This document shows, one piece after another, positions 22,693 to 32,542 of a stretch of 64,000 nucleotides of DNA. Under the pieces are notes generated by a model. That model saw only the letters and a list, made by a program, of their open reading frames with translations, was not told where the DNA came from and ran no database searches. The stretch is taken from NCBI GenBank assembly GCA_027604185.1, contig JADGKB010000028.1:62001-126000 (forward strand), given 5' to 3'. The position numbers were made by a program, and so were the translations under genes. This DNA is from Boothiomyces macroporosus (taxonomy: Eukaryota > Chytridiomycota > Chytridiomycetes > Rhizophydiales > Terramycetaceae). Within the stretch, counting starts at the first letter, position 1, and each line of letters opens with the position of its first letter.

Positions 22693-23205
22693 ATGCTCTT
22701 TCAATTACTACTATCTGCTGTTGCTGCTTCAACCTATCCACTTCAATGTACTGAAGAAATCAACTGTGATGCACACGACAACCCAGTTCAAATCACTTGC
22801 CAAAACTCACAATATGATATCCAAAAACCATGTCCTAGTTCAGTATGGTCTTCTGCTTCCAGCCCTCCTACTTCCTTTGACTTGCTTTCTGAAGCAAACT
22901 ATTACTTTAAATCAACTTACTTTGTATTGACAAGCTACTCTGACTCTGCCTGCAACGTCCCTGAAACTGATACTCAATTCGCAAGCACAAGCTTTGCCGC
23001 TTTGGTAAATGCTTGTGCTCAGGCTCAATTTCCAAATGGAGTCAATTCAATAATGATTGACTATGATAACAGCAGTGGCACACGCTTGATCGAATATACC
23101 GATAAAAACTGTCAAAACTTGTATCAAGCTAATCCTGTGGTACCTACTGACACTTGTTTATCTTATGAAAGCTACTACCAACAAATAACAATCTTCTCTC
23201 CTTGA
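22693..23205 (+). CDS. Secreted Cys-rich protein, copy 1 of a tandem pair
   Basis: Single-exon 170-aa protein with a signal peptide (MLFQLLLSAVAASTYP) and about eight cysteines in the mature part. The opening pattern C-x5-NC-x-n-ITC (CTEEINC, VQITCQN) and the ending LSYESYYQQITIF are shared with the next gene, where they read CEKQLNC, EQITCKD and IPYHGYYQKFTLY. The two are therefore diverged tandem paralogs, both about 165 aa. I do not recognise the family; the Cys pattern and a secretion signal suggest an extracellular role. Confidence 0.8.
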   Translation: MLFQLLLSAVAASTYPLQCTEEINCDAHDNPVQITCQNSQYDIQKPCPSSVWSSASSPPTSFDLLSEANYYFKSTYFVLTSYSDSACNVPETDTQFASTSFAALVNACAQAQFPNGVNSIMIDYDNSSGTRLIEYTDKNCQNLYQANPVVPTDTCLSYESYYQQITIFSP

Positions 23206-23218
23206 TTTTTTACAATAA

Positions 23219-23707
23219 ATGTTTACGCGTTTCCTACTCTTAGCAAGTCTATCAGTTAGTTTAAGCTGTGAAAAGCAGTTGAATTGTAACGAATTCGGGC
23301 TGGAACAAATCACTTGTAAAGATGGAATGTACAGTTTGAACAGCACTTGCAATGCTTTATGCTCTGAAGATTTATTACCGGAATTTGATATTGTGACAGA
23401 AGGTGCGATTCTATTTGCTGCTCCGTTTATCCTTTGGACTGTCTATACCGATTCTAGCTGCTACACGGTTGCTGATAATTCACCATACATCAATTCTACC
23501 TATGTAGCAATCTTGAATACTTGCCTCAAAGCAGATTATTACAATGCGAAAGCTATTCAAGTTTTCAGTGACAGTGATTCACAAAGTCCTCATCTTGTGG
23601 GGTTCATCGACAGCGAATGCATCCAACCTGCAGAATCATTTGTTGAGCTAAAGCTAAATGACTGCATTCCTTATCATGGCTACTACCAAAAATTTACTCT
23701 ATACTAG
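23219..23707 (+). CDS. Secreted Cys-rich protein, copy 2 of a tandem pair
   Basis: Single-exon 162-aa paralog of the preceding gene, with its own signal peptide (MFTRFLLLASLSVSLS) and matching cysteines. Its ATG lies 13 bases past the stop of copy 1 and is embedded in the sequence AATAAATG, so the likely polyadenylation signal of copy 1 overlaps the start codon of copy 2. Its own stop is followed by AATAAAAAA and, 30 bases on, by the ATG of the EST1-like gene. One N-glycosylation type site is visible (NSTCNA). Function unknown. Confidence 0.8.
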   Translation: MFTRFLLLASLSVSLSCEKQLNCNEFGLEQITCKDGMYSLNSTCNALCSEDLLPEFDIVTEGAILFAAPFILWTVYTDSSCYTVADNSPYINSTYVAILNTCLKADYYNAKAIQVFSDSDSQSPHLVGFIDSECIQPAESFVELKLNDCIPYHGYYQKFTLY

Positions 23708-23737
23708 CAATAAAAAACTTGCCCTCAATTTTTGAAA

Positions 23738-25127
23738 ATGAAGAGCAGAGACCTTGAGAAACAGTACCGCCAGACATTGAAACAATACGGAATAACAGAT
23801 CATAAAACCACAATAATTGTAAATAAATTCAGAGAGTCGCTGTTGCAAGATTTGCTGGATGATTTCAATGAAGCATTTGACAACAACACAGAGCATTTGA
23901 TTTGGAAGATTTCGACGTACAAGATAATCGAAGAGTACCGCAAGAAGCTAAAGCAAGAAAGGAACAGCCAGCTCTCATCCAGCTTCAGATTATTCTTGAT
24001 TGACGCTTCGGGATACTACTTGAATCTGTTGTTTAAATTGAATCGGCATTATGGACACCTGGATGACCATGTTTTGAACGAGTTGCAGTTGATTAATGAA
24101 AATACTCTGCCTGAACAGGCAGTTTCCGTTGATAAAGAAACACAAGAACGACTGGTGCAGTTTTATTACAAGACATTGATTTATCTAGGAGATTTGGCAA
24201 GGTACAGGGAAACGCACTCGGAAAAGAGAGTCAAGGATTATAAAACTGCTCGCAAGTTTTATAAACTGTCGCTCTTGATCAACCCTAACGTTGGGAACCC
24301 ATTCAACCAATTGGCTGTTCTGGACACTTATGAATCCAAAGAAATCAGTGCGGTAGAAATGTACTTTCGAAGTTTGGTTGTAGAGAGCCCATTTCCAACA
24401 GCTAAAGATAACCTCAAAGTGATGTTTCAAAAAATCAAGCAAAAACAGTACAAGGATGATCAAGAACGATTTATGGCGAATTATATCTGTATTTTAGGTA
24501 AATAATGTTTTTACTTTGGCGCTATTTATCTTCAGGAACCGTATCAATTAAATGATATTTTTGATACCTATCGGTTTCAGCTGAAAAAGGATGAATTGAA
24601 GAGTATTTTGATTGCATCAATTTCTATTCTTTATGTACACCAATCGCCGGATTTAATGGAGCTCACTACAAGGTTTTGCTTGATGACATTGTCAAAACAG
24701 CCTCCAGACGAGATTTATTTGCTAATCTTGAGAATGATTACAAACAAATTGATCACGAATGTTACTGAACTGCTGCCACTTGTTGCGGAAAAGAGTACCG
24801 GATGCAAGAATATGTTTAACGTTCCTACAGAGTATGATTTTAAAGGATTTCTACCTCTCAAACCTCTGGATACCAATGATTTGTACAAGGAAATTGCCAA
24901 CCAGAGTAAACTACTCGTAAATATGGTAAATATTATTAATACAGGGACTGCTATACGAATCGAGACAGGCTTACACTACTACTCCAGCTACACTTGGATT
25001 AACAGGCGACTTGGGGTTTGTCAACCCTTTCAAGCTGCAGCAAGAATGGACTACAGTCTATGAACACGAAGACGACACTGAATACGAAATGAAGCAGGAT
25101 TTCTCATGGGTAGACTCTCTACAATAA
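23738..25127 (+). CDS. EST1/SMG7-like protein (14-3-3-like TPR domain)
   Basis: Resembles the EST1/SMG5-SMG7 family, which acts in nonsense-mediated decay or telomerase recruitment. Characteristic stretches are YYKTLIYLGDLARYRE, ARKFYKLSLLINPNVGNPFNQLAVL and, further on, EYDFKGFLPLKPLD. With introns at about 24498-24518 and 24926-24944 (19 nt) the protein is 449 aa, short for the family. The first junction is odd: an in-frame TAA at 24503 interrupts an otherwise continuous frame, and no GT-AG excision restores it; removing a 21-nt segment with a GT start and TG end does. The start ATG at 23738 is 30 bases after the previous stop, and the stop is 36 bases before the PSF3 ATG. Confidence 0.75.
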
Positions 25128-25163
25128 AGTAAAATTTTGTCCGAAAGGTTTTTGAAAATCAAA

Positions 25164-25614
25164 ATGGACTATTGGGATGCAAACACACTACTTGCTGAAC
25201 AGACGCCATTAAAAGTAACTTTTACCTCGCAACTACCGCACTACGGATTCCTAGTCGGCGAGAAACATATTCATCCCGGAACGACTACTTCAGTGCCAAC
25301 TTGGTTTGCGCTACAAATAGAGTACAATTGCTTAACATAGCGATCTGATTGATTTCAGCATACCGCAGATATTTGAACTACTCAAGGAAGATTTGGAAGC
25401 TTCAGCGGTGTCAGTCAACCTTTCCAAATCCCCATATTTCTATGAATTCTGTATTCTGTTGTCTCAACAAATGCGCATACCAGGAGTACAGAAAGAGTGC
25501 AGAGAAGCGATAAAGCAGAGATTAAAGAGTATATATGACGCCGGAATCACTAATAATAAGAATGACTTTTACTTGTCGCTGTCGGAAGCCGAGAAGGAAT
25601 GTAAGAGGTGTTAA
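25164..25614 (+). CDS. PSF3: GINS complex subunit PSF3
   Basis: Subunit of the GINS tetramer, part of the CMG replicative helicase. Two exons with a 19-nt intron (25322-25340) give 143 aa. Matching features: YWDANTLLAEQTPLKVTF near the start, HYGFLV, GTTTSVPTWFALQ (family: polar-LPLWLA), then DDLIDFSIPQIFELLKEDL and the SPYFYEFC segment, ending in a helix with YDAGITNNKNDFYLSL. It is shorter than most Psf3 proteins (about 180-210 aa). The ATG at 25164 is the first in frame; the open frame continues upstream without another ATG. Confidence 0.85.
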
Positions 25615-25915
25615 TGTAGTGTTTGAACTGGCGAGTGCTAAAAAGAATGAAATGCGTCGGTGGGAAGGGAAGGAAGGGAAGCGGAAGAGAGTTGACTAAT
25701 AATATATCCAAATATAATTCGCCGTGTTCCTTTCGTATATACACTGTCGTGGGCAGGGACAGATGAGTAATCTTGCAGGTAGTACTTGTGCGGTAAAATA
25801 GTATGCTACCAAAGCCAGTTCAGAGATCAATGAAACTGCAGAGTGGCCGAATATAATTCTTGCAGTTCACGGCCGCACCGCTCAAAATGTTGGTCATAGG
25901 TTTTCTTTGCAAATT
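25615..25915. other. Intergenic region upstream of PEX5
   Basis: This 301-base gap contains a purine-rich stretch (GGGAAGGGAAGGAAGGGAAG near 25662-25681) and an out-of-frame ATG at 25886. No gene seen. Confidence 0.5.
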
Positions 25916-27524
25916 ATGACTGAAAAAGGATCCTCCATTCAAAAGCTCACTAATCAAGTACTGAATCCAAATATCCCGCAGAGCTCATTCCAGCAGCAGA
26001 GATCAGAAATCAGCCAAAGGGATCATCAAGAATTCCTACAGCAAAATGGTATTCAGTATGAGATGGATATGAAGATGAACATGACTAATCCCAACTTGAT
26101 TAATGGTCCAATGATGCCTCGCCAAGAATGGGCGGATGAATTCAAGCAAATGCCGATTCAAGAAAGACCTGGAGAGCGACCAATGGAATGGGCAGCAGAA
26201 TTCCAAAAAGAAGACTGGTCCCAGCAATTCCAACGGCAAGAACAAGATTTCGAAACCATTTTTACTCAATCGCAGCAAAAAGAACGGCAATGGATGCAGG
26301 AATTCCAGAATCTAAAGATTAACCAGGATTGGAATCAGGAGTTTGAAAAGATAAAGAATACTCCAGAGTGGAAGGCAGAGTTTGAAAAGATGATGGATCC
26401 TGAAAACACTGATTGGGAAGCTCAGTTTGAAGCGCTCAAGGGTGAGAAACCGCAACAGCAATGGCTGCAAGAATTTGAAAATATATGGTCGACCATGCGT
26501 GAAGCTCAAAACCAAGACTGGCAAACCCAATTTGATGATATTTTCCAGCCAGAAGTTGAAGAAGCTTCGATATCTGAACATTTGGAATATACTTTTGAAA
26601 AGGAAAACCCATACTTGACTCATCCAGATCCTTTCAAAGTGGGGTTGGATATTCTCAATGCGCATGGGAATCTAGCCGAAGCTGCGTTAGCATTTGAAGC
26701 TGCTGTTCAACAAAATACCGGCAATGATGAGGCATGGAGATACTTGGGCATAGTTCAGCAAGAGAATGAAAAGGAAATTCCAGCAATAGCAGCACTACAA
26801 AAAGCAATTGAAGTAAATCCAAAGAATTTGGAAGCGTTAATGGTAACCCAATTTTTACTCAGAATCTCTCTGTTTCTTACATTAATGAAGGACACGAACT
26901 CCAAGCGTATGATGTGTTGGAAAGATGGTTGATTAATTCATACCCTGATGTAAATATACCGCCAAAGGTACCAGGAAAGGAACATGAACGGCTTACACTT
27001 TGGTTCCTGGATGTAATCAAGCAAACTGCAAAGTCAAAGTTTGATGCAAATCTCCAAATCGGGTTAGGATTGCTATTCTACGGTGTACAGGAATTCGACA
27101 AGACAGTTGATTGTTTCAGCAGTGCATTATCAATCCGCCCTGACGACTATATTCTATGGAACAGACTAGGAGCAACTTTATCCAACTCTGGTCAAAGTAA
27201 TCCTAGCTAATACAGGTGAAGCGGCTATTGATGCGTATTATAAAGCACTTCAACTCAACCCAGGGTTTGTACGTGCCAGATATAACCTTGGCGTAGCTTG
27301 TCTCAATATTGGCTGTTACAAAGAAGGAACTGAGCATTTCTTGGGTGCGTTGGCTATTCAAGGTAAAGGAGGTATCAACCAAAGCGCTACTATTTGGGAC
27401 ACACTTCGACGATCTCTACGATTGGTAAGCCTTATTAATGTAGATGGACAGACATGATTTGGCTGAAAAAGTTGATGAACGTGACTTGTCAGTCTTTAGA
27501 AAAGAGTTTGAATTTGACTACTAA
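25916..27524 (+). CDS. PEX5: Peroxisomal PTS1 import receptor PEX5
   Basis: Cycling receptor that binds C-terminal PTS1 signals with its TPR domain and docks at PEX13/PEX14 through WxxxF motifs. Predicted 516 aa in four exons; introns 26843-26862, 27197-27215 and 27425-27443 (20, 19, 19 nt). Nine WxxxF motifs are visible: WADEF, WAAEF, WSQQF, WMQEF, WNQEF, WKAEF, WEAQF, WLQEF and WQTQF. The TPR part follows (AWRYLGIVQQENEKE, ALQKAIEVNPKNLEALM, DDYILWNRLGATLSNSGQS, NPGFVRARYNLGVACLNIG). The C-terminus (DLSVFRKEFEFDY) is typical. The N-terminus (MTEKGSSIQKLTNQV) lacks the conserved Cys used for monoubiquitination; an upstream exon could supply it. Converges on the BTB gene with 25 bases between stops. 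Confidence 0.95.
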
Positions 27525-27549
27525 CTGTTCTAAATAAAATATATATTCT

Positions 27550-28380
27550 TTACAAACTCAATTGTTGCATGATTTGCTCAGACATATCATCCAACTCGTA
27601 GAATTTTGTTTCTTCCAATAACTCGCTCAAGGTAGTTTTATCGCGGATATGAGAGATAGAATCGGCGCCTGAAATTAAATAAAAGTACCACGTAAATGGT
27701 TTAGAATGTGTCTGAAATGCGTGCCATCTCTATCAATAAAAACGGCAGAATTGTTTTTCCTGTTGAAAACCAGTCTGCCCAAATATGTCCTTTTCCTGCT
27801 CATTAGATGCTGTAGCTGGGTAGTAAAAGTTTGACCGCCGACAGAAAAAGTCACTAGGCAGTCGTCGTTATTGATATACGCTGATACTCTAGACTCTGCA
27901 GCAATCATTTTCCTTTCCTCCCTTCCAACACCAGGTGCGTTGTGGTATGCAATCTATATTAGCAAAAGTTACCATCGCTTGGAGAATAGCAGTTATAAAA
28001 GTAGAAAATACTGCTACTAGCGCAGTTACAAACGCATGTCCGATTTGCTTTACTTTTTCTTTTATCGCATAGTGCTGATCCATCACACTCCCAAACTCGA
28101 TGGCGTTCGCAGTCAAATCAGTCAGGATATCAGGGACTTGAGTCGACTTTAAAAAGACTGCGGAATTAATAGCAAAGTTGATAATGAACGACGAAACGTC
28201 GAAATTTGTAAATACAGATTCGTGCTGAGTTTCCTTTAGCTTAAAGTTGTCTGCGTTCGTATATTTTGCTTTTTCGGTATAAATGGTTTCCATAAACAAG
28301 TCCGCTTCTATCTCGCGAGGACCAAATTCAAACTCTGTTGGGGCTAAAAGTAGCTCTGACCAAGTGTAAGTGTTTTTCAT
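27550..28380 (-). CDS. Protein with C-terminal BTB/T1 (KCTD-like) domain
   Basis: Predicted 263-aa protein in three exons; introns 27954-27972 and 27669-27688 (19 and 20 nt) fuse three frames. The last 95 residues form a T1-type BTB domain: LVTFSVGGQTFTTQLQHL, RTYLGRLV, AVFIDRDGTHFRHILNHLR, then KTTLSELLEETKFYELDDM. KCTD-type domains usually sit at the N-terminus and often serve as CUL3 adaptors; here the domain is C-terminal, behind an unrecognised 165-residue region with a hydrophobic/helical segment (VTALVAVFSTFITAILQAM). The start at 28380 (MKNTYTWSEL) is the likely ATG; earlier in-frame ATGs extend into a less natural sequence. Confidence 0.8.
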
Positions 28381-28838
28381 TTTTCTGTGTATGAGGTTTG
28401 AAGAAAAAGTTTTGAAAAAGCCAATTTGTGAGCTGCGGTGAAACAAAAAAATGAGCATGTGCTTTTGGTGATGAGCATTGACAACCAGTATTAAAAAATG
28501 GCGATAAAACAAGTTGGATTAAATTTTCATGTGATTGGAATATTGGTGTTCCGCTAAAGTGTGAAATCCCAAGTTGTTGATGGACAGATTTGGATGTTAT
28601 CGTGTTAAATCCCAGTCAAATATGGTAGTGTTATGGGACCGAAATACATGATGCTGGGACGCCAGAATAACCAAATATCACTTGTCTTTCGGGGAAAACC
28701 CCGTCCCGAGATGATGAAAATACACTTTGTGTACCAATACATGGGTTTTTGAGCATATATTGTACTATAGAAACTCGACTGATTGCATAAGTGTGTGACG
28801 CGAAATTAAAGGTTCACGCCAATCAAATCTAGAATAGA
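28381..28838. other. Divergent intergenic region at the left end of the 7TM array
   Basis: This 458-base gap between the BTB gene and array copy A holds no coding sequence. A TGACGCGA octamer at 28796 is the degenerate CRE-like site of copy A. Confidence 0.5.
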
Positions 28839-30306
28839 ATGAGCGTAAACAAATTCTCAAATGCTGCATTTGCGATTCAATCTCAATGGCTATATAATTA
28901 CTGCACTGGGCCGCCAGACCTAATTACAGGAAACACCGATATCAACGAAACTATTCCCTTTTCGCCACTAGTTTTGACTGGCACGAAAATGTGTGGGCAG
29001 AGTTGGATCGAAGACTGCAGCGGACCTGGTATTTGCACTGCCTCCTTGGATGTAAAAGTGACAGATGGATATCTATCTTTCCAAGACTCTTATTTGTACA
29101 TAGTACCAGATAATTTGTCCCAGTGGTTGTTTCCGTCAGAGGGGAATGGTAACAACTACTGTGTTTTTGTGAAAGACGGGGAAACAAATCTACTCTTGGA
29201 AGGCTCGTCTCTATGCTTCAATAACTTTAAATGTACCACAAATGCGACCATTACCGCCTACAACTCTCCCGAATGTACCGGTAGCAATTCTACATACGCA
29301 ATCAACAAGAACCAACAGAATATCACAATTGGTAATTCAGATTATGTTGTTTATAGCTACAAAATCACAACTGGTGACCAAGATATCGTCTGGACTACCT
29401 TTATTCCTTCAATTGATAATGCTACCCCACTGAAAGAGCCGGAGCCTATCTGGGTATTAGCGCTTGTAATTGGTCTGGTATCTGTTTTAGCTCTCCTGAC
29501 TCATATTCTTATTTCGGTGGCAGAATACGCGGTTACAAAACGCTGGAAATACTTGGGGTATACCATTGGGTACGTGTTTACTATATGTGAATGTGTATTA
29601 ATGTTCCTGTCCGCAATTAACGGTGCCCTCCCTACATACACTGCTAGTCCACTCTTTTGCCTTGGGTCGGCTTTTAATGTTGCGTTGAACGGAATATGTT
29701 TGATGGAAATTGTATTTCAACGGAAATACCAGCAAATCATCATAATTGTGTTCCTGGTACTGACTTTTATATGCTTTGGCCTTCCGTTTTTGTTCAATTC
29801 ATGGTTCGCCACTGACACGACCACTCCATTTGGTATTTGGATAAATTATTACTATAACAGCATTAGCTATCCCGTGTGGCAAACCTTTTGCGTGGCATTT
29901 GATCCAGTTACAGCCGGTAAGGTTTAGCTAATCAGTAATTATTATATTTTTTATTATTCGCCAAACACTGTGGGAGGTGGACGATAGCGTAATGTCCCTG
30001 ATTTACATCATGTTTAGTGATACGAAATTGCTAGTGCTACTTATTATTAGCTTGGTTAACTTTGGAACTAGTGTGTTTCTGCAATTTGCTACCACCTATT
30101 CCTTTTTTGCGCGGAATGACAAGATAATGGTGATGCTTCAGATGGTATTTTCTCTGCAGCATTCCATCAACTCTTGCTGTACGCTGTGGTACAATCTGTA
30201 CTTTCCGCAAGTCCTGGTGACGATGCTTGCATACAAAAAGAATCTAAAATCCAAACGGACCAGACAACCTCTTTTATTACACACTCCACCGGCGGGTGAA
30301 GTTTAG
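28839..30306 (+). CDS. Array copy A: Cys-rich ectodomain plus 7TM protein
   Basis: First of nine tandem paralogs; 482 aa. Residues 1-190 form a Cys-rich domain with the family signatures AIQSQWL, PPDLITG, CGQSWIEDC, GICTASLD, LCFNNFKC and IVWTTFI, plus several N-glycosylation-type sites. Seven hydrophobic segments follow, with family marks NVALNGICLMEIVFQRK (TM3), PVWQTFCVAFDPVTAG (TM5), ATTYSFFARNDK (after TM6) and QHSINSCCTLWY (TM7), then a short basic tail. Its only intron is a 19-nt one at 29917-29935, inside the VTAG motif, a position used by no other copy. No signal peptide is visible. Function unknown; topology suggests a receptor. Confidence 0.85.
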
Positions 30307-30709
30307 ATATGTGGTATAACTGACAGTAAGCAATTGCAGAATGGATCAGTAGGTACTATATTCCTCTATATTGAAATAAACTAATAGTGTTTTGAATATC
30401 TGGTTCTTGATAAACTTTCCATGACACTATCGTTCATAGTGATTCTGATCAGTTTGTAAATTTCAATTCCAATTTATGGAATGATATTTGCAATGTTTAG
30501 CTGTCAACTTTGGGAGATGCAAGCGAACAATAACGCGATTTGACACTTTTGAAAATTACATTTCTGGGAACTACTCCTCTTTGCTAAATTCTATATTATG
30601 AGCACCAGATATATGCATTGACTAAACTTTGTTTATTTACATTGCTTTGCTCGCATATCGATCATTATCACAATGCATGGGTTCATTATGTCATCAATTT
30701 CTTTCTAAA
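30307..30709. other. Spacer between array copies A and B
   Basis: 403 bases. AT-rich; contains AATAAA (30374) behind copy A and TGTCATCA (30689-30696), a degenerate CRE-like site 13 bases before the ATG of copy B. Nothing else supported. Confidence 0.5.
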
Positions 30710-32216
30710 ATGGCAACAAACAAATACGCAGATGCCTTGTATGGGATTCAATCGCAATGGCTGTATTCCAAATGCACCAGCGCTCCTGATGTAGTTGTAG
30801 GATCAAAAAACATTATGGATACAATTCCATTTACTTTGGATATGACAGGTGTAGTCTATTGCGGACAAGAATGTAATGGAATTTAATATAGGGATAGAAG
30901 ATTGTAGTTATCCAGGTATTTGCTCTGCCTCTTTGGATACTTTACTTACATTTGGGTTCCAAAGTTTCCAAAATTCATATTTGTATACCATTCCAAATTC
31001 ACCTTCTGAATGGCTCTTTCCTACCGGTGCCAGTGGCCAAAAATATTGCTCAGTAACAAGCGTGAATGAAACTGATTTGATTTTGGTTGGGTCTTCAGTT
31101 TGTTACAACAGCATGCAATGTGATGCCAATAACAATCTACTATATTTTAGCGATAGCAGCTGCCAGGGCAGTAAACAGACTTACAATCTATCTAGAAACA
31201 TTCAGAATGTCACTATTGGTGGGAATAGCTATGCAGTTTCTACTTTTCAGGTTGGAACGGGAACTGAAGTGGTTACTTGGACCACCTATATATCGCCTAC
31301 AGCAACCACACTCGAACAAGGAGAGGCACTATGGTATATTGCATTGGTACTGGTCATTATTCCTATCTTGATGAATGTATTTCATGGATATATTGCAACC
31401 CAAAAAGCAATACAGCACCGCAACCTCACAAAACGAGCAAAGTTTTTGGCTTACTTGCTGGGATACATTTTGAACATTCTGGAATGCATTGTCGTATTCA
31501 TGTGCTCTATCCAAGGTACTGCTCCAGTTTGGATGGCGGATTTGTTTTATGGTTTAGATTCTGGTTTTACCGCATTCTTGAACGGTGTTTGCTTGATGGA
31601 AATAGTGTACCGCAAGACTTGGGAGCGAGTGTTTATTAGTGTTTCACTACTTGTAGTTTATGTAATCTTTGGGTGGCCATATATGTTTGACTGGGCTTTT
31701 GGTACAGATTATGTTACGGCGGTGGGTATTTGGATGAACTATTACTTTAACAGCTACAGCTTTCCTATTTGGCAAATCATTTGTTTCTTTTTTGATCCAT
31801 TTACCGCTGGTACGATTATCTTCTACATTATCAGAAGCTCAATGACATCCCTCGAGGATAATTTCTTTCACTTGATCTACATTATGTTCAATGACGTGTA
31901 TTTAGTGTGCTTGGCCAGCGTCAGTGTGTTAAATTTCGTAACAAGTGTATGGTTACAGCTTGTGACAACTTACTCTTTGTTTGCACAGAATGACAAAGTA
32001 ATGCAGGTTTACCAAGTGGTTTTTTCACTCCAGCATACAGTCAATTCGTGCTGCACGATTTGGTATTGTCTATACTTTCCTCAAGTGTTAACCAGAATGC
32101 AAGCACTCAAGCATAAAATTAGGACTAGAAAATCAATGAGATCAGCAACTGGGAAATCAAAACATAGTGAATCAAAACCGTCCAAAATGCAAGAGGTCAG
32201 TAATGCCGATCAATAA
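30710..32216 (+). CDS. Array copy B: Cys-rich ectodomain plus 7TM protein
   Basis: Second array paralog, 495 aa. A 19-nt intron at 30873-30891 (phase 1) splits the codon for Trp in the CGQEW-IEDC signature; copies C and H carry an intron at the same codon. Ectodomain marks include IQSQWLYSKC, SAPDVVVG, YPGICSASLD and VVTWTTYI. TM marks: FLNGVCLMEIVYRKT, PIWQIICFFFDPFTAG, VTTYSLFAQNDK and QHTVNSCCTIWY. The basic, Ser-rich C-terminal tail is longer than in copy A. The ATG at 30710 is chosen by alignment with the other copies; the frame is open to an in-frame ATG 36 bases upstream. Function unknown. Confidence 0.85.
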
Positions 32217-32542
32217 ATGTTTATAGATATTGATTAGTCGCGTTTTGTAAGATTCACACGCTCTAAGGGACAGGGTTCTTGTCATAAATAAGCGGTCAGG
32301 AAAACAAAAAGAACAGCTGCCTGAGCTCTACAGGATAAAACTGTAGTAATCACAGCGTACTGCATGAATAGCCTATCAGGTGTATTCCAAATTATCAACA
32401 TTACTTCTCCCAACAGAGATCCCAGGAAGCCACAAACTGCCAAATAATGTCTTTTGAATAGCCATTATTCAAAGTGTCAATCGGTTTTTATCATTGTGAA
32501 GCTGACATCACCTGCGAAATCTTTTGACTTTCTATTGTTGGG
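32217..32542. other. Spacer between array copies B and C
   Basis: 326 bases with TGACATCA (32513-32520, one mismatch to TGACGTCA) 22 bases before the ATG of copy C. No gene seen. Confidence 0.5.

Noticed and set aside
22693..25127. Closely spaced same-strand genes read as a bacterial-type operon
   Set aside because: No Shine-Dalgarno-like sites, introns are present and the proteins are eukaryotic; at most dicistronic transcription, reported as a finding.
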